Source of the DNA: Phenylobacterium sp.
GTDB taxonomy: Bacteria; Pseudomonadota; Alphaproteobacteria; Caulobacterales; Caulobacteraceae
Length of the DNA stretch: 64,000 bases
Direction: 5' to 3'
Assembly (NCBI RefSeq): GCF_022402485.1
Contig: NZ_JAKRSA010000010.1
Span: 182,428 to 246,427 of the forward strand
Of this stretch, positions 41,980-51,451 are shown in pieces. The notes beneath the pieces are model-generated. The model searched no databases. It was not told the DNA's origin and saw only the letters and a list, made by a program, of their open reading frames with translations. How positions within the stretch are numbered: the stretch's first letter is position 1; each line of letters opens with the position of its first letter. Position numbers and translations under genes: made by a program.

Positions 41980-42765
41980 ATGTCAGCGTCGACCTATGAA
42001 ACCCTGCTCATCGAGGCCCACGGCCCCGTCACCCTGATCCGCCTGAACCGGCCTGAGGCGCTCAACGCCCTCAACGCTGCGCTCCTGACTGATCTGGAGG
42101 CCGCCCTGGATGTGGCCGAGGCTGATCCGGGGGTGGGCTGTATCGTGCTCACCGGTTCGGCGCGGGCCTTTGCTGCTGGCGCCGACATCAAGGAGATGGC
42201 CGAGCAATCCTATGCGGACATGTTCCTGGCCGACACCTTCGCCCGTAGCGCCCGGCGGATCGAGACCTGCCGCAAGCCGATCATCGCCGCGGTCTCAGGT
42301 TTCGCCCTGGGCGGCGGCTGTGAGCTGGCCATGATGTGCGATTTCATCCTGGCCGCCGACACCGCCAAGTTCGGCCAGCCGGAGATCAATCTCGGGGTCA
42401 TGCCCGGGATCGGCGGCACCCAGCGCCTGACCCGCTTTGTGGGCAAGTCCAAGGCCATGGACATGATCCTCACCGGTCGGATGATGGACGCTGCCGAGGC
42501 TGAACGCGCCGGCCTGGTGTCCAGGGTCATCCCGGCCGACACGCTCCTCGACGAAGCCCTCGCCGCCGCCGCCAAGATCGCCGCCCAGTCGCCCCTGGCG
42601 GTGATGATGAACAAGGAGCTGGTGGAGACCGCCTATGAGACCACCCTGTCAGCCGGGGTGGCTGTAGAGCGGCGGCTGTTCCACTCCCTGTTTGCCTTCG
42701 AGGACCAGAAGGAGGGCATGGCCGCCTTCGTCGAGAAGCGAAAGCCTGACTTCAAGGGTCGCTAG
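41980..42765 (+). CDS. Enoyl-CoA hydratase
   Basis: A 261-residue crotonase-fold enzyme, probably short-chain enoyl-CoA hydratase of fatty acid oxidation. The oxyanion-hole segments are [11 protein letters not shown] and [13 protein letters not shown]. Both catalytic glutamates expected for hydratases are present, in CELAM and [18 protein letters not shown] at 41980 has CAGGAG 5 bases upstream. The next gene starts directly at its stop, indicating an operon. It is similar in context to the Caulobacter gene near rpsT and dnaA. Confidence 0.93.
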   Translation: MSASTYETLLIEAHGPVTLIRLNRPEALNALNAALLTDLEAALDVAEADPGVGCIVLTGSARAFAAGADIKEMAEQSYADMFLADTFARSARRIETCRKPIIAAVSGFALGGGCELAMMCDFILAADTAKFGQPEINLGVMPGIGGTQRLTRFVGKSKAMDMILTGRMMDAAEAERAGLVSRVIPADTLLDEALAAAAKIAAQSPLAVMMNKELVETAYETTLSAGVAVERRLFHSLFAFEDQKEGMAAFVEKRKPDFKGR

Positions 42766-43350
42766 GTGCGGATCCTCGCCTTCGGGGACTCCTTCGTGGC
42801 CGGGGTCGGCGACCCCGCCCACCAGGGCTGGATCGGCCGCGCCCTGGCCGGGCGGCCGGCGGTGACCCTCTACAATCTTGGCGTCCGCCGCGACACCAGT
42901 GCCGACATCGCCCGCCGCTGGCTGGCCGAGGCCCAGCCTCGGCTCACCGATCTCGAACCCTGCGGGCTGGTCTTTTCCTTTGGCTGCAATGACGCGAACG
43001 CCGCCGCCGGCGAGAGCTCGCGGCTTTCGCCGGCGGAGAGCCTGAAGAACGCCCATCTGATGCTGAGCGCGGGTGCCCGGCGGGCGCCGGTGCTGATGGT
43101 GGGGCCGCCGCCGGCCGGAGAGCCAGGGCTCGCGGCGCGGGTCGAGGCGTTGAACGAAGCGTTCAAGACCCTCTGCGCCCGCCTGAGGGTGCCCTATATC
43201 GATGTCCTGCGCCCCCTGGCGGTCAGCGGGACCTGGCTGGCCGAGGCCCAGGCCGGCGACGGCGCTCACCCGGGAGCGGCGGGGTATCAGCAGCTGGCTG
43301 AGCTGGTGGCGGCCCATCCGGCATGGCGAAGCTTCACCGGCCTGCAGTGA
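42766..43350 (+). CDS. SGNH/GDSL-type hydrolase
   Basis: A 194-residue SGNH hydrolase. Block I has FGDSFVAG with the catalytic Ser9, block III has GCNDAN, and block V has DGAHPGAAGY with the Asp-His pair. The Gly of block II is probably in YNLGVRRDTS. It has no signal peptide, so it is cytoplasmic; it may be an esterase or thioesterase acting on acyl-CoA-derived substrates, given that the enoyl-CoA hydratase stop abuts its GTG start at 42766. The substrate is not known. Confidence 0.9.
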   Translation: MRILAFGDSFVAGVGDPAHQGWIGRALAGRPAVTLYNLGVRRDTSADIARRWLAEAQPRLTDLEPCGLVFSFGCNDANAAAGESSRLSPAESLKNAHLMLSAGARRAPVLMVGPPPAGEPGLAARVEALNEAFKTLCARLRVPYIDVLRPLAVSGTWLAEAQAGDGAHPGAAGYQQLAELVAAHPAWRSFTGLQ

Positions 43351-43467
43351 ATCCCGGCTGACGGGTCAGGTGCCATTGACCGGCTCTCCGCCATCCCGTA
43401 TATCCGCGCCTCCGATTTTCACCGCTTGGACCTGCGTCCTGGCGCGCTATTTTTCGAGAGCTTCAGA

Positions 43468-43737
43468 ATGGCCAACACGCCCGGCGCCAAGAAGGCGATC
43501 CGCAAGATCGCCCGTCGCACCGAAGTCAACACCGCTCGCCGCTCGCGCGTTCGGACCTATCTTCGCAAGTTCGAAGAAGCGGTCGCTGCCGGTGACGCCG
43601 CCGTCGCCAAGACCGCCTTCGTGGAGGCCCAGTCCGAGGTGATGCGCGCTGTCACCAAGGGCGTGATCCACAAGAACACCGCCTCGCGGAAGGTCTCGCG
43701 CCTCGCCGCCCGCCTGAAGAAGCTGGCTGTTGCCTAA
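43468..43737 (+). CDS. rpsT: 30S ribosomal protein S20
   Basis: An 89-residue basic three-helix protein binding 16S rRNA. It starts [17 protein letters not shown], the usual S20 opening, and ends with the [12 protein letters not shown] helix. ATG at 43468 is chosen; the 14 codons upstream in frame are not part of the family. The rpsT-dnaA order is as in Caulobacter. A strong terminator follows. Confidence 0.97.
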   Translation: MANTPGAKKAIRKIARRTEVNTARRSRVRTYLRKFEEAVAAGDAAVAKTAFVEAQSEVMRAVTKGVIHKNTASRKVSRLAARLKKLAVA

Positions 43738-43796
43738 GACTTGAACTTCGCCGCTCTCTTGCGGCCTAGATCGCTGAATTTGTACGGAAAATGAAC

Positions 43797-43829
43797 AAGC
43801 CCGCGCGCCTCATCGGTGTGCGGGCTTTG
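43797..43829 (+). terminator. rpsT terminator
   Basis: An AAGCCCGC/GCGGGCTT stem of 8 bp with a 16-base loop is followed by TTGT. It lies 60 bp after the rpsT stop. Confidence 0.78.
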
Positions 43830-43927
43830 TCGTGCCCTGGACCCTAGGGCCAAGCGCCCTGCGACCAAGTTACTCACTTCGGGCGCGGTGTTTTCGCATT
43901 TCCCTTGTGGCGCGAGGGGTCTCGCCT

Positions 43928-44059
43928 GAGTCAACGAAAATATCCGCCAACGGCGCGAAGAATCACCGTTGACCCCCCCCGGCCCGAGACTAGTCTCTGG
44001 AGCTTCAACACAGCGTATTTTCCATCTTAAATCGGATGAAAAAGCGGGGGGCGGGACTC
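43928..44059 (+). promoter_or_regulatory. dnaA promoter region with clustered GANTC sites
   Basis: Three GANTC (CcrM) sites lie within 132 bp: GAGTC at 43928, GAATC at 43960 and GACTC at 44055. A possible promoter is TTGACC (43969-43974), 16 bp, TAGTCT (43991-43996). A start near 44003 would give a leader of about 154 bases to the dnaA ATG, close to the long leader I recall for Caulobacter dnaA. In Caulobacter, dnaA transcription responds to CcrM methylation. The rest of 43830-44156 holds no gene. Confidence 0.6.
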
Positions 44060-44156
44060 TATGCGTCCTCCGTGTAAGTCTCTGTGTTTTATGAAGAAAC
44101 GTGGCCGCGGCGTGGGGTTGCGGCCAATGATATGGATGGTGGGGGAAGTGGAAATC

Positions 44157-45614
44157 ATGGTTTCTGGCGGATTGGCTGACAGGGCGACGGCGACGCCGGC
44201 TGGAGCGGTCTGGACGAAGACCTGCCTGACCCTGAAACGCGAGTTGGGTGACGCCACTTTTGGCTCCTGGCTGGGCCATGCTGCCCTGCGTGAGCGCTCT
44301 GAGCATGAAGTCTGTCTGGTGGCTGCCACCGGTGTGGCCCGCGACTGGATCCGGCGGCACGCCTGGCGGCGGATCGGGGAGCTTTGGGCTCAGAACGATC
44401 CGGAGGGCCGGTCTCTCGACCTCAAGTCGCGGATGGAGTTCGACGGCGCAGCCCTGGCTGAGCCTGTCGTTGCCGAGGTAAGCCTCGCGCCAGCTGCGAC
44501 CTCGGCGTCAGCCCAGGCCGCCCTGGCCCACGAGGCGTCGGCGACCTTTGAGGTTCCGGCCGCTCGCCCGGCCCGTACCCATGGCCTGCAGGAGCGCTTC
44601 ACCTTTGACACCTTCGTGCCGGGGCCGGCCAACGAGTTTGCCTTCGCCGTGGCCCGCCGGGTGGGTTGCTGGGCCGATGGCCATTTCAATCCGGTGGTCT
44701 TCCATGGCCCCTACGGCTTCGGAAAGACCCACCTGCTGAATGCGCTCGGCTGGGAGGCCCTGCGCACCGCACCGGACAAAAAGGTGGTCTATCTGACCGC
44801 CGAACGGTTCACCCAGACCTTCGTCAAGGCCGTGCAGGACCGCCAGACCGCAGCCTTCAAGGACGAGTTGCGCGACGCCGACCTGTTGCTCATCGACGAC
44901 GTCCATTTCGTCGCCGGCAAGGCCTCCACCCAGGAAGAGCTGTTCCACACCCTGATTGCGCTGGTTCAGGATGGTCGTCGGGTGGTGATGACCGCCGATC
45001 GGCCGCCGCACGAGCTTTCGGACCTGGAGCCGAGACTACGCTCGCACCTGCAGGCGGGTCTCGTCTGCGGCATTGAGCCGGCCGACCGGGATCTTCGCCA
45101 GGGTATCCTTGAACGCAAGCTCGCCATCCTGGCCCGGCAGGGGGGCTTTCCCGCCGAGGCGCGGCCTGAGGTGCTGCAATTCCTCGCCGACCGCTTCAGT
45201 GACAGCGTGCGGGAGCTGGAAGGGGCCCTCAACACCCTCGTGGCCCGGATTGGTCCCCAGCTGGCCCAGCTCACCCTGGATGAGGCTCAGAGCATCTTGA
45301 GGCCTCACCTGTCGGCACCCGAGCGCAAGGTGACCGTCGATCACATCCAGAAGGCCGTGGCCGAGCATTTCGGCCTCACCCAGGCCGACCTCCTGTCGGA
45401 GCGTCGGGCCCGGGCGGTGGCTAGGCCCCGCCAGGCGGCCATGTGGATCGCCAAGCAGATCACCACCCGCTCCCTGCCTGACATTGGCCGGCGGTTCGGT
45501 GGCCGGGACCACACCACGGTCCTGCATGCGGTACGACGTATCGAGGCCCTGAAGGCCGAGGACGCGACCCTGGCCCGTGATCTGGATGTCCTGCTGCGCA
45601 AGCTGCGCGGCTAA
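44157..45614 (+). CDS. dnaA: Chromosomal replication initiator protein DnaA
   Basis: A 485-residue initiator ATPase. The N-terminal domain I spans about residues 12-90 (CLTLKRELGDATFGSWL). A short linker follows. The AAA+ core has Walker A GPYGFGKT (residues 184-191) and Walker B LLLIDDVHF (near 243-251). The C-terminal DNA-binding domain has the signature GRDHTTVLHAVRRIE, and QAAMWIAKQITTRSLPDIGRRFGG precedes it. GPYGFGKT instead of the usual GxxGLGKT is also seen in Caulobacter. ATG at 44157 is preferred, with GGGGGAAG upstream, over in-frame ATGs at 44127 and 44136. Confidence 0.97.
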   Translation: MVSGGLADRATATPAGAVWTKTCLTLKRELGDATFGSWLGHAALRERSEHEVCLVAATGVARDWIRRHAWRRIGELWAQNDPEGRSLDLKSRMEFDGAALAEPVVAEVSLAPAATSASAQAALAHEASATFEVPAARPARTHGLQERFTFDTFVPGPANEFAFAVARRVGCWADGHFNPVVFHGPYGFGKTHLLNALGWEALRTAPDKKVVYLTAERFTQTFVKAVQDRQTAAFKDELRDADLLLIDDVHFVAGKASTQEELFHTLIALVQDGRRVVMTADRPPHELSDLEPRLRSHLQAGLVCGIEPADRDLRQGILERKLAILARQGGFPAEARPEVLQFLADRFSDSVRELEGALNTLVARIGPQLAQLTLDEAQSILRPHLSAPERKVTVDHIQKAVAEHFGLTQADLLSERRARAVARPRQAAMWIAKQITTRSLPDIGRRFGGRDHTTVLHAVRRIEALKAEDATLARDLDVLLRKLRG

Positions 45615-45648
45615 GCGCCTTAGCCGACCCCACGGTCCGCAAGCCCGA

Positions 45649-45682
45649 AGGCCCGCCACCCCGGCGGGCCTTTCGCTTTTTT
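45649..45682 (+). terminator. dnaA terminator
   Basis: AGGCCCGCC and GGCGGGCCT form a 9-bp stem with a short loop, followed by TTTCGCTTTTTT. It lies 35 bp after the dnaA stop. Confidence 0.88.
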
Positions 45683-45732
45683 GGTGCTTGGTGTTTGGCC
45701 AGACCCAGATACCGCAGACGCCCGCACCCACG

Positions 45733-45763
45733 AAAAAGGGCGGCCGCATCGCTGCGGCCGCCC
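45733..45763 (-). terminator. pnp terminator
   Basis: On the minus strand GGGCGGCCGC/GCGGCCGCCC forms a 10-bp stem, followed by TTTTT (A-run at 45733-45737 on the plus strand). It lies about 30 bp after the pnp stop. Confidence 0.88.
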
Positions 45764-45791
45764 CGTTCGTCATCAGGATGGAGGAGAGGCT

Positions 45792-47930
45792 TTAGGCCTC
45801 GGCCTCGGCCCCTTCCTTCTTGGAGAGATCCTCGCCAGTCACCTGGTCGACGACCTTCATGGACAGGCGGGTCTTGCCGCGATCGTCGAAGCCCAGGAGC
45901 TTGACCTTCACTTCCTGGCCTTCGGTCAGGACGTCGGAGACCTTGGCCACGCGCTCGTTGGAGATCTGGCTCACGTGAACCAGGCCGTCCTTGGCGCCGA
46001 AGAAGTTCACGAAGGCCCCGAAGTCGACCACCTTGACCACCTTGCCGGTGTAGATGGCGTTCAGCTCGGGCTCCGAGGCGATGGAGCGGATCCAGTCGCG
46101 GGCCGCATCGATCTTGGACTGTTCCGAGGCCGCGATCTTGATGGTGCCGTCGTCGGAGATGTCCACCTTGGCGCCGGTTTCGGCGACGATCTCGCGGATC
46201 ACCTTGCCGCCCGAACCGATGACTTCACGGATCTTGTCCACCGCGATCTTCATGGTTTCGATCTTGGGCGCGTATTCCCCGAGCTCAGCGCGGGGCGCGT
46301 CCATGGCCTTGGTCATCTCATTCAGAATGTGCTGGCGGCCTTCCTTGGCCTGCTCCAGCGCCTTCTTCATGATCTCCTCGGTGATGCCGGCGATCTTGAT
46401 GTCCATCTGCAGCGAGGTGATGCCATCCGCGGTGCCGGCGACCTTGAAGTCCATGTCGCCCAGGTGGTCTTCGTCGCCCAGGATATCGGACAGCACGGCA
46501 AAGCCATCGGCCTCCAGGATCAGGCCCATGGCGATGCCGGACACCGGCTTCTTCAGGGGCACGCCCGCATCCATCATGGCCAGCGACGCGCCGCAGACCG
46601 TGGCCATGGAGGAGGAGCCGTTGGACTCCAGGATCTCCGAGACCAGGCGGATGGTGTAGGGGAAGTCTTCCGTCGCCGGCAGGACCGGTCGCACGGCGCG
46701 CCAGGCGAGCTTGCCGTGGCCAATTTCACGACGGCCGGGCGAACCCATGCGGCCGGCTTCCCCGACGCTGAAGGGAGGGAAGTTGTAGTGGAGAAGGAAC
46801 TTCTCCTTGTAGGTGCCTTCCAGGGCGTCGATGAACTGCTCGTCGTCGCCGGTGCCCAGGGTGGCGACCACCAGGGCCTGGGTCTCGCCGCGGGTGAACA
46901 GGGCTGAGCCGTGGGCCCGGGGCAGGATGCCCACTTCCGAGACGATGGGACGGACCTTGTCGACGGTGCGGCCGTCGATGCGCAGGCCGGTGTCGAGGAT
47001 GCCGCGGCGGACCACGTCAGCTTCGAGCTCCTTGAACACGCCGCCCAGCTTCTGGCCGTCGGCGCCGTTCGGATTGGCGTCGGACTTGACCATGGCGGCC
47101 ATGGCCTTCTGCTTGGCCTGGCTGAGCGCCTCCTGACGGTCCTGCTTCTTGGTGACCTTGTAGGCGGCGGCAATGTCGGCCCCGACCAGGGTCTTCATCT
47201 GCGCCTTCAGGGCGTCGGTGTCGTCGGCAGCGAAGTCGAAGGGCTCCTTGGCCGAATGCTCGGCCAGGTCGATGATCGCCTCGATCACCGGCTGGATCGA
47301 CTTGTGGGCGAAGGAGACGCCCCCCAGGACCTGCTCTTCGGTCAGCTCCTGGATTTCGGATTCCACCATCATCACCGCATCGGCGGTGCCGGCGACCACG
47401 AGATCCATGGCGCTGGTCTTCAGCTCTTCCAGGGTCGGGTTGAGGACGTATTCGCCCTCGATGAAGGCCACCCGGGCCGCAGCGATCGGGCCCATGAAGG
47501 GGGCGCCGGAGATCACCAGGGCGGCCGAGGCCGCGACCATGGCGACGATGTCGGGATCATTTTCCAGGTCGTGCGCCAGGACGGTGCAGACCACCTGGAC
47601 TTCATTCTTGAAGCCCTTGACGAACAGGGGGCGGATCGGACGGTCGATCAGGCGGGAGACCAGGGTCTCCTTTTCCGAAGGCCGGCCTTCGCGCTTGAAG
47701 AAGCCGCCGGGGATCTTGCCCGCGGCATAGGTCTTCTCCTGATAGTTCACGGTCAGGGGGAAGAAGTCCTGGCCGGGCTTGGCGCTCTTGGCGAACACGG
47801 CGGTGGCCAGCACCACGGTCTCGCCATAGGTGGCCAGGACAGCGCCGTCGGCCTGACGGGCCATGCGGCCGGTTTCGAGGGTCAGCGTCTTGCCGCCCCA
47901 CTCGATGGTCTTACGTTTGATATCGAACAT
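45792..47930 (-). CDS. pnp: Polynucleotide phosphorylase
   Basis: A 712-residue trimeric 3'-5' phosphorolytic exoribonuclease. Two RNase PH-like domains are evident ([28 protein letters not shown] at the start, and [18 protein letters not shown] for the second), separated by a helical segment. A KH domain follows ([15 protein letters not shown]). Then comes the S1 domain ([26 protein letters not shown]), and an acidic tail ends the protein. ATG at 47930 is the start. It follows rpsO as in many bacteria. Confidence 0.97.
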   Translation of the reverse strand: MFDIKRKTIEWGGKTLTLETGRMARQADGAVLATYGETVVLATAVFAKSAKPGQDFFPLTVNYQEKTYAAGKIPGGFFKREGRPSEKETLVSRLIDRPIRPLFVKGFKNEVQVVCTVLAHDLENDPDIVAMVAASAALVISGAPFMGPIAAARVAFIEGEYVLNPTLEELKTSAMDLVVAGTADAVMMVESEIQELTEEQVLGGVSFAHKSIQPVIEAIIDLAEHSAKEPFDFAADDTDALKAQMKTLVGADIAAAYKVTKKQDRQEALSQAKQKAMAAMVKSDANPNGADGQKLGGVFKELEADVVRRGILDTGLRIDGRTVDKVRPIVSEVGILPRAHGSALFTRGETQALVVATLGTGDDEQFIDALEGTYKEKFLLHYNFPPFSVGEAGRMGSPGRREIGHGKLAWRAVRPVLPATEDFPYTIRLVSEILESNGSSSMATVCGASLAMMDAGVPLKKPVSGIAMGLILEADGFAVLSDILGDEDHLGDMDFKVAGTADGITSLQMDIKIAGITEEIMKKALEQAKEGRQHILNEMTKAMDAPRAELGEYAPKIETMKIAVDKIREVIGSGGKVIREIVAETGAKVDISDDGTIKIAASEQSKIDAARDWIRSIASEPELNAIYTGKVVKVVDFGAFVNFFGAKDGLVHVSQISNERVAKVSDVLTEGQEVKVKLLGFDDRGKTRLSMKVVDQVTGEDLSKKEGAEAEA

Positions 47931-48148
47931 GATTTTTCTTCTTTCAGGTCCCGCAGGCGTATTCCTGGCGGGGGCGGACAGGGCGTCGGACTTCCGAAAT
48001 CCTCTCCAGGTGAACAGGCGTGATGAGGATTTCGTTGCAACCCTCAGCGTACGTCTTCAGGGGGCCTTGGCCCCTGCCGCCCTGGGGTCCCCCGGCCTGT
48101 CGCGGGAGGGGGCGGCGGTGGGGCCTTGAAGCAGGGCCCCATATGCGA

Positions 48149-48170
48149 CGCCCCCGCTTTCGCGGGGGCG
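48149..48170 (-). other. Stem-loop between rpsO and pnp
   Basis: CGCCCCCGC and GCGGGGGCG form a 9-bp stem with a TTTC loop 10 bp after the rpsO stop. It has no T-run on the minus strand, so read-through to pnp is likely. In E. coli a hairpin in this gap is cut by RNase III and serves pnp autoregulation; a similar role here is an inference. Confidence 0.55.
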
Positions 48171-48179
48171 CTGGTCGTT

Positions 48180-48449
48180 CTAGCGGCGGAGGCCGAGCAC
48201 TTCGATGAGCGCTTGATAGCGTGCGGTTTCCGACTTCTTCAGGTGGTCGAGGAGCGACCGGCGCTGGGAGACGAGCTTGAGCAGGCCCCGACGCGAGTGG
48301 TTGTCCTTCTTGTGGGTCTTGAAGTGCTCGGTGAGGTTGACGATCCGTTCGGTCAGGATGGCCACCTGCACTTCGGCGCTTCCAGTGTCGCCCTCGCTAC
48401 GGGCGTGGGTCTTGATGAGTTCGGCCTTACGGTCCGGGGTAACCGACAT
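48180..48449 (-). CDS. rpsO: 30S ribosomal protein S15
   Basis: An 89-residue S15 that binds the central domain of 16S rRNA. Diagnostic segments are [36 protein letters not shown] and [16 protein letters not shown] at 48449 begins [12 protein letters not shown]. It is downstream of truB and upstream of pnp on the same strand. Confidence 0.97.
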   Translation of the reverse strand: MSVTPDRKAELIKTHARSEGDTGSAEVQVAILTERIVNLTEHFKTHKKDNHSRRGLLKLVSQRRSLLDHLKKSETARYQALIEVLGLRR

Positions 48450-48463
48450 CGTGCGTCTCCGCT

Positions 48464-49396
48464 CTATTCGAGATGAAAGACACGGGACGGCTCGAGCTGG
48501 CCGGCGCGCATCTCGCAGAGGGCCACCATCACGCCACGACACATGGCCGAAACGGTTCGAGCGCCCGGCGCAAGCCCGGCTCTCAAGGTTTCGACCTGTC
48601 GGGGAACGAGAACGATCGACCGTCCCTGCTTAAGTCGGAAAGCGTCTTCGTCGGTTATGGCCAATGCCGGGATGTCGTCCAGCGCGGTCTCAACCGGAAG
48701 CAATGCTTCTGACTGCCGGGCCTTATGACCCAATTCCTCAAGGAAATCCAGCCCGATCGCCCGGGCTTCGGTAAAGGCCCCGACCCGGGTGCGGCGGAGC
48801 GCGCTCACATGGGCCTCAGCCCCCAGCCGCAAGGCCAGGTCGCGGACCACTGAGCGCACATAGGCGCCCTTGCCACAGTCCATGATCAGCTCGATGTGGT
48901 CAGCATCGGGGGCTTCACCCACCGCCAGGCCGTGGATCATCACCGGACGGGCTTTCAGTTCCACGTCTTCCCCGGCCCGGGCCAGGTCATAGGCCCGCTC
49001 CCCGTCCACCTTGATGGCTGAATAGATCGGCGGGACCTGCATGATCTCACCTTCGAACTCATGCAGCACGGCCCTGACCTGGTCCGGCGTGGGTCGGACA
49101 TCTGAGCGGGCCACGATCTCGCCTTCCCGGTCGAGCGTGGTGGTGGAAGCCCCCCAGTTGATGGTGAAGCGGTAGCCCTTATCGGCCTCGACCATATAGG
49201 CCACCGTCTTGGTGGCCTCCCCCAGGGCCAGGGGCAGGACCCCGGTGGCCAGGGGGTCGAGGGTGCCCGCATGGCCAGCCTTCTGGGCGTTGAAGATCCT
49301 GCGGACCTTGCCCACCGCCTGGGTGGAGGTCAGATCATAGGGCTTGTCCAGGCAGATCCAGCCGGACACCGCCTCGCCTTTGCGCCGACGTCCCAT
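48464..49396 (-). CDS. truB: tRNA pseudouridine-55 synthase
   Basis: A 310-residue enzyme modifying U55 in the T-loop of tRNAs. The catalytic aspartate lies in [16 protein letters not shown]. Other family segments are [18 protein letters not shown] and [18 protein letters not shown]. The C-terminal PUA domain follows ([15 protein letters not shown]). ATG at 49396 follows the rbfA stop after 5 bp. Its stop is 14 bp before the rpsO ATG. Confidence 0.96.
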   Translation of the reverse strand: MGRRRKGEAVSGWICLDKPYDLTSTQAVGKVRRIFNAQKAGHAGTLDPLATGVLPLALGEATKTVAYMVEADKGYRFTINWGASTTTLDREGEIVARSDVRPTPDQVRAVLHEFEGEIMQVPPIYSAIKVDGERAYDLARAGEDVELKARPVMIHGLAVGEAPDADHIELIMDCGKGAYVRSVVRDLALRLGAEAHVSALRRTRVGAFTEARAIGLDFLEELGHKARQSEALLPVETALDDIPALAITDEDAFRLKQGRSIVLVPRQVETLRAGLAPGARTVSAMCRGVMVALCEMRAGQLEPSRVFHLE

Positions 49397-49401
49397 GGCG
49401 C

Positions 49402-49845
49402 TCAGTCCTCTTCGGGGGCGTCGAGGTCCTGGCGGACCTTGGGATCATCGAACAGCCGGCTCATCTGATCGGCGGCGTCAAAGGTCTCGTCGTGCAGGAA
49501 TTTCAGTTCCGGGGTGGCGCGCAAGTCGATCATCCGCCCGAGACGGCCCCGGAAGAACTTTGAGGCGCGGTTCATGGCCGCCACCACCTCGGGGGCGTTC
49601 TCGCCGCCCAGGGGCTGGATGAAGCAGATGGCGTGGCGCAGGTCGGGGCTGACCCGAACCTCGGTGATGGTCACCGGCGCCCCCGACAAGGCCGGATCGT
49701 CCAGGTCTTCCTCCCGCAGGATCTCCACCAGGGCATGGCGGACCAGTTCGCCAGCCCGCAGCTGGCGCTGGCTGGGCCCTCGGGGGGCTGAGCGGGCACC
49801 CGGCGTTCGGGCGGCCGGGGTGCGGGACGGGGGACGGCGCTTCAT
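49402..49845 (-). CDS. rbfA: Ribosome-binding factor A
   Basis: A 147-residue 30S assembly factor with the KH-like core [29 protein letters not shown] and [14 protein letters not shown]. It has an additional basic Pro/Arg-rich N-terminal tail of about 28 residues and an acidic C-terminus. ATG at 49845 is the start. infB, the usual upstream gene, is not present, so rbfA appears to head this rbfA-truB-rpsO-pnp operon here. Confidence 0.94.
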   Translation of the reverse strand: MKRRPPSRTPAARTPGARSAPRGPSQRQLRAGELVRHALVEILREEDLDDPALSGAPVTITEVRVSPDLRHAICFIQPLGGENAPEVVAAMNRASKFFRGRLGRMIDLRATPELKFLHDETFDAADQMSRLFDDPKVRQDLDAPEED

Positions 49846-49919
49846 GGCGAGGCTCTCGCAGGATCTGGCCTGGCCGGCGGCTCGAACGCCTGGCTCAGGG
49901 AAGGGCGCGCTTCTAGAGC

Positions 49920-49949
49920 GCGTTCCGATAAGTGGGAACCGGTTATCGG
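49920..49949 (+). repeat. Dispersed 30-bp palindromic repeat, copy 2
   Basis: It matches 28 of 30 bases of the reverse complement of 41912-41941. It forms a CCGATAA/TTATCGG hairpin with an 11-base loop. It is flanked by CTAGAGC on the left and GGGCTCTA on the right, adding outer pairing, and is followed immediately by an orphan terminator-like hairpin. Confidence 0.8.
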
Positions 49950-49953
49950 CACC

Positions 49954-49988
49954 AAAGGGCTCTAACTTCCGATTTGGAGCCCTTTTTT
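49954..49988 (+). terminator. Orphan terminator-like hairpin
   Basis: AAAGGGCTC and GAGCCCTTT form a 9-bp stem with a 14-base loop, followed by a T-run on the plus strand. Flanking genes are both on the minus strand, so there is no gene for it to end. Just after it, TCCGATC and GATCGGA (49990-49996, 50013-50019) form another inverted repeat, and AAAGGGCTCTA recurs at about 50019. The rest of 49846-50081 holds no gene. Confidence 0.6.
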
Positions 49989-50081
49989 GTCCGATCGGAT
50001 CAGAGCCGATCAGATCGGAAAGGGCTCTAGTGGCCGCGGCGCGCCAAGTCTAGGCCCGGCCAGCCCGACCTGCCAGGGCGC

Positions 50082-50870
50082 TCACGCCCCCGTGCGCTGG
50101 CGGAAGAAGTCGATCACTCGGGTTTCGGCGGCCTTGGTCGGCCCGTCCGGGGCCAGGTGCAGGGTCAGGGTCGAGTGCGGCGCGATGGGGGAGGGGGCCG
50201 CATCGGCGTCCTCCAGTTCGATGGCCTCAAAGCGGTCGCCGAACTCGGCCTTGTAGTGGTCGAACCGGGCCTGACCGACCATGGCGTCGCCCTTGAAGCG
50301 TAGGCCGATCATCGACAGGTCCTCGGTTTCAAACCGCGCCCGGGCGCAGGCGATTTCCGCCGGGCTGACCCCAAGGCCTGCGGCCCGGGCTTTGGAGCCG
50401 GCGGCCAACGGCAGAGAGGGTTGAGCCAGCACCGGGGCCACCACGGCCGGTTCGGTCATCATGGCCAGGGCGAACCCGCCGGTGAAGCACATGCCCACCG
50501 CGCCGACCCCGTGGCCGCCACACTCGGCATGGGCCTGCCGGGCCAAGGCGCGCAGCCAGTCGACGATGGGGCTGGATTTATCGGTGGCCCAGACGTGGAA
50601 CTCCCGGCGCACGCAGATGGCCTTCAAAAGCTCAGCCGCCAGATAGCCCCGGCTGACGGTCTTGCCCGGTTCGCCAAACAGGCTCGGGCACCAGGCTGTG
50701 AGGCCGGCCGCTGCCAGCCGCTCGGCAAAGGCCAGGACCAGAGGATGCAGGCCGGGCATCTCGTGGATGACGATGACCGCAGGGCCTGATCCCCGGCGAT
50801 AGACTGGCCGGACCCAACGGCCGTCGTCGAACTCGAACCGCTCGAAGCCTTCCAGCTCACCCGTCGCCAT
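50082..50870 (-). CDS. Dienelactone hydrolase family protein
   Basis: A 262-residue alpha/beta hydrolase of the dienelactone hydrolase group. The nucleophile motif is GMCFTGGFAL, with cysteine in the usual serine position. The oxyanion-type segment VIVIHEMPGLHP is also typical. The His candidate is in APHSTLTLHL. The cognate lactone is unknown. ATG at 50870 is the start. It follows the DUF2939 lipoprotein gene on the same strand after 32 bp. Confidence 0.88.
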   Translation of the reverse strand: MATGELEGFERFEFDDGRWVRPVYRRGSGPAVIVIHEMPGLHPLVLAFAERLAAAGLTAWCPSLFGEPGKTVSRGYLAAELLKAICVRREFHVWATDKSSPIVDWLRALARQAHAECGGHGVGAVGMCFTGGFALAMMTEPAVVAPVLAQPSLPLAAGSKARAAGLGVSPAEIACARARFETEDLSMIGLRFKGDAMVGQARFDHYKAEFGDRFEAIELEDADAAPSPIAPHSTLTLHLAPDGPTKAAETRVIDFFRQRTGA

Positions 50871-50902
50871 GCCGTCGCCCCCAGACCTGTTGCCAGACTA
50901 GC

Positions 50903-51418
50903 TCAGCGGCGCAGCATGTCGATGTCGCCCTCGAAACCCGACAGCCGCCAGACCCCTTCGGTCTGGGTGAAGGTCAGCAGACAGGGGCCATCCTTAGCCC
51001 GGGTGGCGCAAACCCGACCGTCATCCAGCGCCTTCAGGGATCCGGCTATCGCCACACGGCCAGGCAGGGGCTGGGCGGCGTCATAGCCATAGTACTCGGC
51101 CACCCCGCGAAACACCTGCGGCCGGATCAGCTGCTCACTGGCGGCCTGGGCGATGGCCGAGCCAAGCAGGGCGCCGAGCGCCCGCATCTCCTCATTGCCC
51201 CCGGCCCGGGTGGCCTCGGCGGCGATCCGGGCCTCGATCTGGTCCCGCAGGGCCTGGCGGTCCACATGGCGTTCGAAGGTCGCCTCGTCCCCATCCCGGA
51301 TGGCGGTCAGCAGGCTGTGCACATCACCGGCCGCGTCCAGCCGCTGCGGCGCCCCCGCGCAGGCGCTGAGGGTCAGGACGAGGGCGACGGGGATCAGCAG
51401 GCGAAGGGACTTCAGCAT
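50903..51418 (-). CDS. Lipoprotein, DUF2939 type
   Basis: A 171-residue protein with a lipobox signal peptide (LTLSACAG, Cys20). The mature domain resembles DUF2939, with the opening VHSLLTAIRDGDEATFERHVDRQALRDQ and a C-terminal half ending WRLSGFEGD. The family is uncharacterised. Outer-membrane or periplasmic location is likely. ATG at 51418 is the start. Confidence 0.82.
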   Translation of the reverse strand: MLKSLRLLIPVALVLTLSACAGAPQRLDAAGDVHSLLTAIRDGDEATFERHVDRQALRDQIEARIAAEATRAGGNEEMRALGALLGSAIAQAASEQLIRPQVFRGVAEYYGYDAAQPLPGRVAIAGSLKALDDGRVCATRAKDGPCLLTFTQTEGVWRLSGFEGDIDMLRR

Positions 51419-51451
51419 GGGGTCCTCCAGGGGCGGGTCATCTGCATCACC

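Noticed and set aside
43738..44156. Replication origin next to dnaA
   Set aside because: No convincing cluster of DnaA boxes was seen, and in Caulobacter the origin is not in the dnaA promoter. Only the promoter and GANTC sites are claimed.
45681..46907. 408-residue open frame on the plus strand
   Set aside because: It is antisense to pnp.
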